Shown piece after piece: positions 11,160 to 22,879 of a stretch of 64,000 nt of DNA (its first letter is position 1; every line of letters starts with the position of its first letter). A program made the position numbers and the translations under genes. The stretch comes from Tamarix chinensis. Taxonomy: Eukaryota > Streptophyta > Magnoliopsida > Caryophyllales > Tamaricaceae. The stretch spans positions 42,546,586 to 42,610,585 of the forward strand of contig CM060174.1 in assembly GCA_030549775.1 (NCBI GenBank). Direction: 5' to 3'. The notes under the pieces were generated by a model, which did no database searches, was not told the origin of the DNA, and saw only the letters and a list, made by a program, of their open reading frames with translations.

Positions 11160-11910
11160 AACTCACAAAGGCCTAAGGTAGGGTGATCCCTTATCCCCTA
11201 TCTCTATGTTGGCAATAGAGTAGCATGCCAGACTACTGCAATCCCTCTGATCACATAAAGACTTCAAAAAGCACCCTAAATGTAAGAAACTAAGGATATT
11301 TAAACTATCTTTTGTTGATGACTTGCTTATGTTCTGTAGGGTGATTTCTATGAAACTTATCAAGAGCACCTTTGATGAGTTCAATAAAATATCAGGTCTA
11401 CATATCAACCCCTAGTTAAGGACCATAAAAAGACTCAAGTTATTTAGTTCCTATCTTTTATTGAGGGGAAAAATGCCTTTCAAATACTTTAGGGTTCCCC
11501 TTTCATCCTCAAGGTTTAAGGCTAGCCAAATGATAGATTTGGTGGAATTAGCCAATGGTCCAATAGGCTTCTATCATATGCCAGGAGATTTCAACAACTT
11601 AAATCAATGATTTATGGTATTCAAATATATTGGTGTCAAATATTCATTCTCCCTAACAAATTTCTGAATCAGATTATTGCAATATGCAAGACCTTCCTTT
11701 GGATTGGAAAGCTCAATCTAGTAAAAGAGCCTCATCTTGGTAATAAAATGAGCACCAAGGAAAGAGTTATACTTAATTTGTAAAGGAGAATATAGCCTTT
11801 GTTTTGAAGAAATATATTGCTATTATATGGCTTTATTTTATGTGTCCAAGGATTATGTTAAGATGGATTATACACCTTGCATATCTACATGCATACACGC
11901 ATGATGATCT
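11160..11910 (+). pseudogene. LINE RT, C-terminal half (continuation of the LINE at 7280)
   Basis: Reads GLR-GDPLSPIS, then HPKCKKLRIFKLSFVDDLL (the RT catalytic FADD box as FVDD), SGLHINP, MPFKYFRVPLSS and WIGK-type C-terminal motifs. It ends with a degenerate CLCSKKD-LWVKW-like stretch near 11870. Same orientation and family as 7280-8640, and together they cover the RT with the catalytic core on this side. It is then cut by the partial LTR of element A. Confidence 0.75.
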
Positions 11911-11914
11911 TGAG

Positions 11915-12973
11915 ATATACCACCATAAATAAGATAATAATTAATTACAGAGAGATTATGAGAACCAAGGATGAGGCATTATGTGTCCATTCCACCAAAT
12001 GATAATAGTGGCTCGGGTGTGTTTTTCCTTGAGATGTGTTGGAGACTATTCAACCGATTTAAGAATAATGAAGTTCCTGATCACAATGCAAACTATAATA
12101 TGATATTGAGATAAGTAATAGTGAATGAGATATTAATCACATAAAATAAAAGATTACATGAAGTTAGGACCGAGCCCTTATGTCCGTTCCATAAGATGAT
12201 AATAGAGGCTCAAGAGTATTTTGTCTTGAGAGGTGTTTCACACCATTACACCGGTTTAAAAATATTAGTCAGGAACATGATGCCCTAATATATGTTAGGT
12301 CCATTCTACCGGGCAATAATAATGACTAAAAGTGGTTTGCCCTAAGAGGTATTTTAGTCCGTTCCACCGGAATAAGAATAGTGGAATCTAATAATAGACT
12401 TCCAAAATCAATATTATCTTTCATCATATTATGTTAATCATTGTGCTCGCTCATATTTCTATATGTTTATATAATCTGTGTAACCTGAATATGACTGTAT
12501 TGTCACATTACTAAGTACGTAGTGTACTCATCATCTTTTTTATGGGTGTTGATTATTTCCATGAGCAAATGACCCAATTGAATTTGTGCAGGTCATTAAG
12601 GACTCGTTAAATGACTTTACTGCAATAAATGCATTACTTGGGGAAAAGTATTGATGTTTATCTTCGGGACTTAGGTCGTAGAGTCAGGATATAGGTTGAT
12701 GTTTTTGGGTCGAATATATATAATATAGTATCTCTTGTATGTATTTTGTCCTTTTGTACTCAAAGTAATTCTCCAAATACTTGTTTAAATTTATCAAATC
12801 TATCATGTTCTCTATTTTACTATATTTTCAGTATTTGACTGTTTTACCTTGTATTCGATGTAATGATGGTATAGTAAGCCAAACTTATACCATGTATGGT
12901 GGTACCCCCAATTATGTTGTTCTACACTTCTACTTAAACAAAAAATGTCAATTATAAATTTTAGGGTGTTAAA
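11915..12973 (+). repeat. Partial 5' LTR of Ty3/gypsy element A (3' portion only)
   Basis: Ends GGGTGTTAAAA just before a primer-binding site, as the 3' end of an LTR should. It contains a decayed form of the two-block array of CCACCGG-N-AATAGTGG units (about 11975-12385). It also has a segment with CATGAGCAAATGACC and TTTGTGCAGGTC matching the LTR at 15690-19376. The first two thirds of the LTR are missing; the boundary with the LINE is near 11915. Confidence 0.7.
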
Positions 12974-12976
12974 AGT

Positions 12977-12988
12977 TGGTATCAAAGC
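12977..12988 (+). promoter_or_regulatory. Primer-binding site of element A (initiator-Met type)
   Basis: TGGTATCAAAGC, one change from the TGGTATCAGAGC complement of the plant initiator tRNA-Met 3' end, three bases after the LTR end. Confidence 0.75.
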
Positions 12989-13378
12989 TTTGGTTTTAAT
13001 TACCATATTTTATTTTTAAAAATTGGGTTTCGAACGTCCCCTATATGATTTTATAGGTCTATTTCATATTTTAAAAATATAGACTTCTTTGAAAACACAG
13101 ATTAACTTATGAGGAATCGAGAATGGGTAGTCTAGGTGGCCTTTAAATGTATTTGTGTGTAATATATGCCAGTAAGCTAGGAATATTTTATCCCAACACG
13201 TTTTATGTTTTGCAACTAACTCGCCACGGCCATGAATGGTCGTATCGATTGCCTCGAGAATGCCTTCAAGGCATTCATTGAGTTTGTCAGGTATCAACCA
13301 CCACCACCACCAACTCAGCTTTAGCCGCTGCCGCCATCTCTGCACCACACACAAGAGAGTATAGGAGAGGACTGACTC

Positions 13379-13715
13379 ATACAATGAAATATCGCTACCG
13401 CAATTGCGTATCGGCAGCAATTTTGCGGTTTTTGGGTCAGCCGCGACACAAAATTCCGAAATTGCGGTCATTTTAAAAAATCACATATTTATCGTCGCAA
13501 TATCGGCGAAATTTCGGATATTGGCCAATATTTTGCCGATATTAGCCGATGTTTACCAATAATTGCCATTATTTGTTGTGAAAAGAATTAAAAAATCACA
13601 CCGCGATAACCGCAACATATAAAATATCATTCGCAACACTCCGATACCGCGATGCCGACGCCAACGCCGCGACCGCAACCGCAATCGCGGCCGTAACTGC
13701 GGTTTAATTACTTGG
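13379..13715. mobile_element. MULE-type MITE, CGATAT family, copy 2 (337 bp)
   Basis: Closely related along its length to 4918-5227: same left end ATACAATGAAATATCG and right end TTAATTACTTGG. The interior has the same run of CGATATT and CCGCGAC words. Flanks ACTGACTC and CCTGACTT agree at 6 of 8 positions, an imperfect target duplication. Inserted in the gag of element A. Confidence 0.72.
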
Positions 13716-14150
13716 CCTGACTTCGAATGGTTACTGGACATCACTCACCGATCTACACTGGTGATAAGGAACCAGTCATCCTAGAAGAATGGATTAGAAC
13801 ATGGAGAGGACTTACAAGGCAGACGATTATCCACCTGCACAGAAGGTAAGCATAACAGCCTTCTTTCTTCAAGGAGCTGCAGGCGCTTAGTGGGTAGGCC
13901 TTCGTGAGCAAAAAGGATCGCCTATGTCATAGAAGAACTTCAAGACAACAATCCGCACCAAATTTTATCTAAAGAGCCTCAAGAAGGAAAAGATAAAGGA
14001 ATTCATACAGCTGACTTAGAGGAGCATGACTGTGTAGCAGCACCAAACTCGCTTCACTATGTCACCAATGCTCACACCGGGAATAGCTACTAGTGAGTTG
14101 ACAGTAGTCTACCACCATTTCAATATCCAGAGGATGATGGGTGCAACGCA

Positions 14151-14714
14151 GGCAATTAAATTGCGGTCATGGTTGGAGAGTCGCGAACGATAAATTATGT
14201 CTCGTGGTCGTCACGGTGTGAATTTTTATTTTTGTTTCACCATATACTCTAATTATTATTCATTGATCATTTGAATATAAATATTTAATAAACTAATGCT
14301 TTATATTATATAAGAAGTATTAAAGTGAGTCATTTTATGCTAAATTTTTCTAATAATCCTAAATTCACCGTAGAATGAAAAAAGACATGTTATTTAATAG
14401 TAAATGTGAAGATAATAAATAGTAATACTTTATTATAATTCAATAGTAACTTGGTCCAAGATATATATAGTAAATGAAAAAAAAACTTAATCATGCATGC
14501 TTTTTTAGTAGATTTAAGAATTCTTAATAAATCCCCAATTTATCAGCGATTTATCTCGATTTATCGGTGATACCGATTTACCGGCGATTTATCGGCCGAT
14601 AAATGTGAAATTTTAAAACCATAGCATATCGGTAATTTCGCGTCACGGTTGATCCAAAAACCGCTAAATAGTGGCCGCTACGCTATAGCGGGACCGCTAT
14701 TTAATTGCATGGAT
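14151..14714. mobile_element. MULE-type MITE, related family (564 bp)
   Basis: Terminal inverted repeats GCAATTAAATTGCGGTC (left) and GACCGCTATTTAATTGC (right). Flanks TGCAACGCA and TGCAGCGGA match at 7 of 9. An AT-rich centre is bordered by CGATTTATCGG words near the right end. The TIR resembles that of the CGATAT family (CAATTAAA..CGG). No coding. Confidence 0.7.
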
Positions 14715-15239
14715 TGCAGCGGATTTCCAAGACTTGGCCACCTTATATGAGTGGGCGAATATCGTTGCTACCATTCTATAGGAGTAGGCTTCCATACTTG
14801 ACAAGAGGAAGCTGAAAGCATAGGGAACTAAAGGTCAGATCCAATTTCAGGTAGGTAGACCTCCAAGCTAGCCAAGGGGCCAGACAAGTGGTCAACCGAA
14901 TATTTCGAACCATCAAGGTTCTTCATTTGTCGCTTTTGCAGCAGAGATCATCTTAGACAAAACTATCGGAGTGTACTTGTTCAATGTCAAGCTCGTGATC
15001 AATTGAGCCACCAATCATTTAAGTTCCTGCACCAAAGTGGTTAATTCTAGCCATAGGGTGGTTAGTTTAAACAGAGGAGATCGTTGGTACCACAGCAGCA
15101 GACCCTACCAGCCATTGCTACAGCAATTTCAATATAGGACAACTGCCCCAGCCAATGTACAGCCTAGGGAGGCTAAAGGGAAAGCACAAGGGTCTCGACC
15201 TTTCACTCAAAGAAGAGGATAGACTCAAGATGCCAGAAG

Positions 15240-15689
15240 GTATCGTGAAGAATACCAGGGAAAGCAATCAGGTGACCGCCTGAATGTCATCGGTCAAGCA
15301 AAGGTTGATCAACAATTGGATGTGATTGGTAATATGTCCACCATCCTTTCACTACCAGTATATGTGTTGCTTGATTTAAGTGCTTATTTATCATATTTTA
15401 TTGCTAGATTTGCTCTATCTTCATCTATTAGTGTATCTATATCTATAATATTACCTTCTGAGAATAGATGGGATTACACTAGACTCTACTCGGACGTGCC
15501 TTAGTGATAAAGGAGTAAACTTTCTAGTGGACTTAGTTGAGATGGACTTATGAGACTTCAATATCATCCTTGGAATTGATATGTTAGGGAGATATTGAGC
15601 AATGATAGACTACGCACAAGAGAAAGTAGTGTCATTTGGACCTTAGAATGTTAAGAGTCTCCCTACAAGAGAGGCAAAGCTAAACCGAT
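15240..15689 (+). pseudogene. Element A aspartic protease region (decayed)
   Basis: VYVLLDLSAYLSYFIARFA stands where Ty3/gypsy proteases have VLFDSGATHSFIS, so the catalytic D-S/T-G is destroyed. Further on, FNIILGIDMLGRY-AMIDYAQEKVVSFGP follows the FDVILGMDWL..VID family pattern. The frame then breaks at 15690 where an LTR was inserted. Confidence 0.7.
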
Positions 15690-18600
15690 TGTAATACCCT
15701 AAAATTTTGAAATCCAAAAATTTAATTATCAACAAATTAATTTAACATAATTTCGAGATTTTTATTTTATTTAATGAACCTAAAATAATTATAGGCAATT
15801 TATATTAATATTTTTTTATTATTGCTACTAAGCCAACACCTTACTCTAAAATCTAACCCATATCCCACAAATTTTCCTTTTTTCCCTTTTTCCTTTTTTT
15901 CCTTCTTTTTCTTCGTTTCCTTTTTTCTTCCTTTCTTTTTTTCTCTTCTTCTTCTTCTTCTTCTTCTTCCCTTGGCTGTGTCGTTTCCCCCGGCCTATGC
16001 TTTTTTTTTCTTTCCTTCTTCCCCCGGGGAGGCCCCGCCCAAGCCCCCTTCCTTTTCTTTTTTTTCCTTTCCTTCTCTCAAGTGGCCAATCCTATTCCTC
16101 CTTCCTTTTTCTTTCCTTTCTCTTTTTCTTCTTTTCTTTTATTCTTTCCTTTCTTCTCCCTTTCTTCTTCCTCACGCTCGTCCTCTTCCTCGTGTCACCA
16201 TCTTCTTTCCATTATCGCCCCCTACAACTATACCACTACATGCCACCCATCCTCCCCACCTTTCCCTTCTCAGCCATGTAAGGCCATGCACACCGGCATA
16301 CGCCCCTACACCCCCTACCCTACACACTTGCTCCCCTACACCCCTGCCCTACCATGCCGCCTGCAACCACCTCTTCCCCCCTCCCCATAGCCATGCACGA
16401 CAAGCCCCTATCATCTTCCTGACTCCCTCAGCTTTCCCCGCCTATAAATACCCCCCTCAAGCTCCCCCTTTCCTCTCCTATCCACCTACCGTCCTCCCCT
16501 ATTTTCGCTCACCTCCCCATCCCTGCCCACTCTAGCACTGCGCCACCATCTTTGATGCCTAGCCACCCTCCCATGCCACCTCTCTTCCCTAACTATACCG
16601 TACCTACGCCGACATAACTACCCCTTCCCCCTCCTTCCTTTTCTCCCCTTCTCCCGAGCCTAAAGCCGTTGGAGGCTGCATTCTTCCAGCCACCGCCACT
16701 GGCCACTCTCCTCCCTCCTTGCCACCGCCACGCCACAGCCACCTTGCACAAGTGCCCCAGACTGTGCATCCACCCTATCATCCCCTTTTCTCTCCTTTCT
16801 CTCGTCCTCTTTTTCTTTCTCCCTCTCAGCCATGTGCCACCCTACACCCCCGCTGGCTGCCAGCTCCACCACCCCTAACCACCACCCCTCCACCCTACAC
16901 CTAGTGCCACTACCATGCCTCTCCCTTCTCCACCAAAAGCAACCACCGCCGCCACTACGGCATTTGCATCATTTTTCTCCCCCATTTTGGTCACCTCCAC
17001 TTCATTTCTCCTCCTCAGGCTAGGTTCCCTTTTATTCTTTAAATAAAATAAATAAATAAAAAGAAAGAAAAGAATGGAAAATCTAAATTGTGTATATTTC
17101 CATTTTTTAGGTATTGTTCCAATGATAGCAGACGAGAAGACTTAGGTCGTATGTGCTTAAGGACCGAAGCCGCTCCGATAAGGATAAGGTCATAGCTAGA
17201 GTTTTACTATGTTGATATATATCCTTGTTGTATGATGACATGCATAAAATAATAAATGACTAGTGTTGTATGTGCAATTTGGCTTGACAATAGCTAAAAG
17301 TAAGAAGTTGTGTAGTTATGATTGTACTGATTTCCAGTGTTGATGTATATCCATATTATATGATATTGCATGTGTCTAAAGTTTGGAGAGTCCTTGTGTT
17401 GGATGAATGGTGACTTAGGGAGGGTTTTGAGACCTAGGGATATTTTGGTCAATGTTGTGAAAAGTAACATGTAGGGTACCTTAGGGTGTAAAATGGCCTA
17501 AAATAGATTGGAGATACTATACAAAATAAGTGTGACAAAAATAAGGAGGTCTAGGGTAGTTACAATATGGAGGTGAATAACCATACATGGGGGAGTAAAA
17601 CCTAAGGGGAGCTATGATCATATGTGAGTAGAGTGAGGGGGTTGTTACAAAAAATGGATATGGAGTTAAAGATGGCATTTTATGGTAGCCATGCAAATTT
17701 GGGAAGTCCTTTGAGTACTAAGGGAAGATATATGACCAAAAGGTGAAACTAGGGTTTTGGGAGGTCAAGGCACGAAACCTTAGGGGTAGGCTATTATTAC
17801 ATACACAATATAGGAGAGTTGGACTTTAACCTTGGAATATGATGTTAACCAAGTTATTTTCGGAATATGCACCAAATTTAGAAACCATGTAGGATAGAGG
17901 AAAATAGTTATAACCAAAATGATGAATTAGGGTTTTGATAGAGGCTTGAATAGGAAGGGTATTATCACATGTGCAAAATAGGAGAGTTAGACTACGAAAT
18001 TCGAGATGATGGTTAACCATAGTATTAAATGCTTGGGTATGGAAATTTAGGGCTACATAAATAGTAAAAGAGAAGCTAGGCCAACCCGGAGAAATTAGGT
18101 TTTGAAGAGTAACCCTAAAGGCTAGTTATTATTACATGTAAGAAATGAGGGTAATAGACCGTGACCCTTGACTAGAGGAAATGACGTGTTAGAGTTTGTT
18201 GGATAGAACGGGGACTCCAAGGGACACTGAAGGTGAGGATGTACCAAATTTATGAAATTAAGATCTCCAAGGAAGCAAGGTTTTCTCAAGGTAGTAGTAG
18301 GAAAGGTGTCATGCATGGGGTAGGTGTATGTTTGTGTAATGAGTCTGGAATAAATAAAGCATCAATAGTACACTAATCACTTAAAGTGGAAGATCACTTG
18401 AGTCAAACCCAGTTGTATATGCCAATCCACCAACAAGAATAGTGGTCAGGAGCATCTTGCCCTAAAAGTTGTACCCTATACCATTCCCCTAGTGAGAATA
18501 GTGGGGTCCCGAACTTAAGTAAATTGAATCATCGGATGATAATAACCCTTATTAAGACATTAATTACTTACAACAAAATACCACATAGGTCATGACCAAT

Positions 18601-19376
18601 TGTACCTTGATTACCGATCCACCAGTAAGAATAGTGACTAAGAGCATTCTACTTTGAGGTTGTACTTTGATTATCAATCCACCAATGAGAATAGTAGCTA
18701 GGAGCATCCTACTCTAGAAGTTGTACTTATTTACCATTCCGCTAGTTAAGAATAGTGAAGTCCTAGAACCCAATGTGGATAAAATCATGAGTTGATTATT
18801 TATTACATTAATACCTTTAGTTCAAATAAAAATGAATGAGTCGGTATGACCTACTTGTGCACATGTCATTCCTTATTGTGGTGTTACTGATATCTGTAAC
18901 CTATTTGGTTGTAAATATGTAACGTATTGATTACCCATATTATAGATGTTGCTCATTCCCATGAGCAAAGACCCCTTCTAAGTCTGTGCGGATGAAGGAG
19001 GACTCACTAGACAACTTTGCTGCATACGATGCTCTGATCGGGGTAGAGTAATGCTATTGTGACCAGGGTTGGGGACCGAGAGTGTGACATCCAATTATTG
19101 TTTTAGCCAGTTTTCTCCTGGCTAATTTTTAGTTGAACGTCTAATTATGTATTTCGGTACTTCTTTTAAACGAACATCTAACTCTTACTTATAATATAGA
19201 TTGTTCTTATGTTGCACTTATCATGGTTTGCATAATGTTTTATCTTGCCTTGTAGTTGGTATAATGATGGTCTAGGGCAAGACCTATATCGATTACAACA
19301 GTAACACCCCTCTTATGTTTGAATGTTCTTTTACTTAAAGAAAAATTTTTTAATAGTGAATTTTGGAAATGTTACA
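15690..19376 (+). mobile_element. Giant LTR, copy 1 (3687 bp, probable solo LTR) inside element A
   Basis: Starts TGTAATACCCTAAAATTTTG and ends TTTTGGAAATGTTACA. Inside are a polypyrimidine stretch (15870-16160), a C-rich U3, TATAAATA at 16443, and a decayed two-block repeat array (18427-18760: two then three units). A segment with CATGAGCAAAGACC and a 3' end like the other copies follow. It separates the protease and RT of element A. Flanks CCGAT and TCTAC do not match, so a clean target duplication is lacking. It has few CpGs compared with the copies at 25632 and 56620, suggesting greater age. The proline-rich open frames at 15822-17023 are compositional. Confidence 0.75.
16443..16450 (+). 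promoter_or_regulatory. TATA box of giant LTR copy 1
   Basis: TATAAATACCCCCC, 754 bp into the LTR. The same TATAAATACCCCC context appears in the copy at 25632. Confidence 0.6.
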
Positions 19377-20708
19377 TCTACGAAGGTCATATTTGCCCAT
19401 ATGTTGTATTCTTTAGTGTAGAAAGATTACCCTATGTACTTGTTTATGAGTTGAACAAGGATACGGCAGCATTAAAATATATTACAGTCGCCTAGAACTC
19501 TCCAAACATACACCAACAGGAAATACCTGGCATGTCGCAAGTGCGCAAGATTGACTTCAACATCAAACTAGTACTAGGGGCAAAGCCACTTTTGAAGGCA
19601 ACTTACCTAATGGGACCAACAACATTGCAAGAGTTAAAGAATTAGTTGGAGGAGTTAATGGCTCATGGGTACATCCGCTCGAGAGTATTCCATAGGGAGG
19701 ACAAGTTTTGTTCATGAAGAAAAAGGATCGAAGCCTTCACTTGTGCATCGATTATCAAAGTCTGAACCAGTTGACGATGAAAAATCAATATCCGCTTCTA
19801 AGGATTGATAACTTGTTCAACCAAAGCATAATGTGATATTCTCAAAGATTGACTTGAGGTAGAGTTATCACCACTTATGCATTGCACGTGTAGAAATTAT
19901 GAAGACAACCTTTAGAACATGGCACGGGCACTATAAGTTTACGTTGATACCTTTCTTACTAATGTGCCTGCCATATTTATGAATTTGATGATGAGAATTT
20001 TCCGACCATTCCTCAATCGATTCGTGGTGGTATTCATTTATGATATTTTGATGTACTCTCGGAGTAAAATAAAGCATAAGCAACATCTTAGCACCATTTC
20101 GTCGCTTCTTAGAGATTACAAGCTATATGTCAAACTCTTCAAATGCAAATTCTGGCTTCAAGAGGTTACCTTTCTGGGATATATAGTGTCAATAGGAGGA
20201 GGAGTCGTGGATCCGGCGAAGATTGTTGTAGTTATTAAAGTGGAAGGTCCTCGCTAACATTCCTAATCTTCAAATGCAAAGATTGTTGCATTTTGTTCAT
20301 GACTTCTCAAAGGTAGCTCGTCCCTACCAACCTTTTGAAGAATACTAGGTTTTTAGTAGGATGATACCTACGATGGCGCATTTCAAGAGTTGAAGCTGGC
20401 CGGTTTTGACTTTACCGACGAGAACAAACGAGTTTGAGGTATATAGTGATGCATCAAAGCACGGATGGGGTTGTATGTTGATGAAGCATGGTAAGACAAT
20501 TGCTTATCCTTCCCGTTAGTTGAAGCACCATAAACAGAATTACACGATGCATGATTTGGAGTTGGCCACATTTGTCTTTGTGTTGAAGATTTAGAGGCAC
20601 TCTTTGTACACGACCCGATGCATATTCTTTTCCGACCATAAGAGCCTCAAATATATATTCATTCAGAAGGAGTTGAATATGACGTAAAAGAGATGACTAG
20701 AGTTGGTG
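19377..20708 (+). pseudogene. Element A reverse transcriptase and RNase H (decayed)
   Basis: Recognisable blocks in order: [120 protein letters not shown] and VDPAKI. RNase H follows with FEVYSDASKHGWGCMLM and TMHDLELATFVFVLKIW. The catalytic pair is Y-D instead of D-D, and frames shift several times. The motif wording is that of Tekay/Del-type Ty3/gypsy elements. Downstream it is cut by the MULE fragment. Confidence 0.8.
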
Positions 20709-21347
20709 AAGAACTTAAGAGAGAAGAATAGACAGCAAACAAAGACTTAGGGGAGAGGAGTAGACAGTAGAAAATCATGTAGGGAATTAGGGGAAAGGAG
20801 TAGACATTTTTTGGAAAAAGATTATTTATAGTTTTGATTGCATTGAAAATATTCTAAAATCAATGTGAGGATTTGGGAGAGCAATAATTTTTTTGGAAAA
20901 GATGGACCTTGTAGTACTAATCTAGTACTCAACACAGGCTGTAAATAAAAATAAAAATAAAAAAAGTCAAAGACAAAGGCAAAGAGATTGAGAGACATAA
21001 TGTAGAGAGCTGAGAATTAGAGACAACAAGAAGAAGCAGTCCACACTATCAGCTATCAAGCAGACATATACAAGGTGTTTTTGAGAAGGGATGAAGATGT
21101 ACTTATAGAAGACAAAGTTTTTTTAGTAGCTTGCTAGTATTGGTAATATTAAACACATAGGTTGCTATATTTCTAAATATTTTCTTGTTATAGTATACTT
21201 TTTCTTAACAAATTCAGTCATTTAATCATTTTTTAGCATTTTTGAGTAATTTTGGAACCTCACATCACCTAGGTGTGTGTCTTCGCCTTTCGCCCATAGC
21301 ATAGGGTCCAGGACCCTTATCACCTAAGTGTGCAGGCCTTTTCAAAC
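20709..21347. mobile_element. Mutator-like non-autonomous element, copy 2 (left end missing)
   Basis: Shares the GGGGAGAGGAGTAGACA repeats, the TTTATAGTTTTGATTG word and the right end (ATCACCTAAGTG.. TTTTCAAACACT) with the 972-bp element at 3673-4644. The GC-rich left TIR is absent, so it is truncated. It interrupts element A after RNase H. Confidence 0.7.
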
Positions 21348-21499
21348 ACTGGGATAGCATTGTCATCAATAAAGTTAGTAAGTCATGTAGTTAACAATTT
21401 CTGATCATAAACTTCTTGTCAAACGTATATCACAGTATTTGCAAAAACACAACATCATATGATACCTTAATTCAATTAGTCTCCATCTTTTAAAATGGC

Positions 21500-21963
21500 A
21501 TTTTAGGAACATACAAATGTTGATTGGGGCAGCGACTTTATGGATCATCAATCGACTAGTGGAATTTTGGAGCCTACTCATAGAGCTTGTGAAATCATAA
21601 AATAATCTCTTGCTCTAGCACAATAGAAAAACACATTAGCCTCACACTTGCATCTGCATAACTTATGTGGATTGAATTACTCCTACAAGAAGTGATTATT
21701 CTGGTGCAGCATATGTCACAATAAATCCAAAGTTTATGGTGGTAAGAACATCAAGATCGACTGCCACTTTGTTCAAGAATAAATCTAATAATGTTTTCTC
21801 AATTTATAGTTCATTTCAACCAAAGATCGAACCGCTGATATTTTCACAATCTCTTTCGAGGGATTGCTTTAGTAATATTCATTCCAAGCTCATTATCCCA
21901 GACCATCCGCTAAGAACATGGGGAGTGTTAAGGCAATTGAATAATTTCAATTCTGTGCTTTGA
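21500..21963 (+). pseudogene. Ty1/copia RNase H and C-terminus (decayed)
   Basis: Read over frames: W-SDFMDHQSTSGILE (family: SDRRSTSGYC), ISCSSTIEKHISL (VARSSAEAEY), LMWIELLLQEV, and KNIKIDCHFVQE (TKHIEIDCHFVRE). Then QPKIEPLIFSQSLSRDCF matches the copia end (ADIFTKPL). The whole is a remnant without LTRs. Confidence 0.68.
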
Positions 21964-22339
21964 TTTGCAATTACAAGCAAAAAAAATTCTGAATACTCCA
22001 ATTAAAAATATAGATGATTTAAAAAGAATACGAACGTATAAGCAGTTTTACGTAGGTACTTATTTGCCCTTATTAAAAGAATATAAATATTTCATGATAA
22101 AATCACTAATTGCAGGAGCACGATATGGGTGAGGAAAAAGATATTAAAACTATACATCCGAACCTCAAGCAACCAATATATTGGATAATTTTCTTCTTAT
22201 TGCTAGAACTACCTACATTGTGGACTGGAGTAGCACTGATTTGTAATTTAGAGTAAATATGTTTTGAATTTTGAATAATTTCGACTTATATTAGTGATTT
22301 GTAATTAGGAGCGTTTTTGTACAGAATATTTTAATCTAT
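21964..22339. other. AT-rich spacer
   Basis: No gene recognised; it includes GATTTGTAATTTAGAG and GATTTGTAATTAGGAG as a loose direct repeat (about 22230 and 22293). Confidence 0.4.
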
Positions 22340-22501
22340 AAATTATATCGTTTGTTGTCGCTATTATCAAAGAAACCACCAAAACACGTCTCAACAGCCA
22401 CGGAAATTAAAATGAAAAAGAAACTCTACTTAGCTTAGGAATTGAACTCGGTAAAAGGTCGAAAGAAACACTACAGCATGACAACAATGATATGTACATA
22501 C

Positions 22502-22745
22502 CTTTCTCCGTCGCTGGTTAATCAAATCGGAGCCGCCGAACGAAGTCACAGACTGATGGAGAGGTCGAATGGTAGAAACAGAGTCGATCGGATGGAAGAG
22601 AAGAGAAAAATATAGTAGAGACAGAGCAGGAGTCGCTAGAGACTTTTAGCAACAAACACTGAGAAGCCAGTCTTTAAGCGGCGTCCCATGTTCGGCTAAT
22701 GGTGAATGAATGGAAGCCAAATATGCACTGCCGGTTAGCAGCGCC
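22502..22745 (-). promoter_or_regulatory. Promoter/5' UTR exon-like segment with splice donor (captured gene start?)
   Basis: On the minus strand, a GC-richer stretch reads like a plant 5' UTR (CTCTGTCTCTACTATATTTT, TCTCTTCTCTTCC, GGCGGCTCC). It runs into CGACGGAGAAAG followed directly by GTATGTACAT, a good donor at 22501. There is no start codon with a long frame, so this would be a non-coding first exon. It stands out in composition from the transposon DNA on both sides. No downstream exons were identified. It could be a gene fragment carried by a transposon or chance. Confidence 0.33.
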
Positions 22746-22879
22746 TGGGCGTCCAACTCTTTCACTTCTCAGAAAAAGTGTAATTTAATTATTTCAGAAT
22801 AAAAAACATTATTAATAAATTAATACAAAATTAACTGAAGGTAGAAAATTTAAAATGATGATAAAATTACATGTTTAAA

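Larger units (their letters stand above)
13232..15230 (+). pseudogene. Element A gag (decayed, interrupted by two MITEs)
   Basis: Begins MNGRIDCLENAFKAFIEF, then a proline-rich PPPPPTQL tract. After the first MITE it resumes with FLQGAAGA-W, FKTTIRTKFYLKSLKKEK and FIQL, the usual Ty3/gypsy gag core. After the second MITE come AADFQDLATLYEW-like and ATVLQLDKRKLKA-like stretches. A Cys-poor knuckle region and a basic QPREAKGKAQGSRPFTQRRG stretch close the gag. In-frame stops and frame changes are frequent. The interruptions are 13379-13715 and 14151-14714. Confidence 0.72.

Noticed and set aside
13064..13744. Minus-strand frames of 135 and 63 codons
   Set aside because: They run across the gag leader and into the CpG-rich MITE, antisense to gag; no domain.
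15822..17023. Long overlapping proline/leucine/phenylalanine-rich open frames
   Set aside because: They are the coding shadow of polypyrimidine and C-rich U3 DNA of LTR copy 1; several frames are open at once and none has a domain.
15690..19376. A clean target duplication for LTR copy 1
   Set aside because: CCGAT and TCTAC do not match; the ends fit the family, but the insertion record is eroded.
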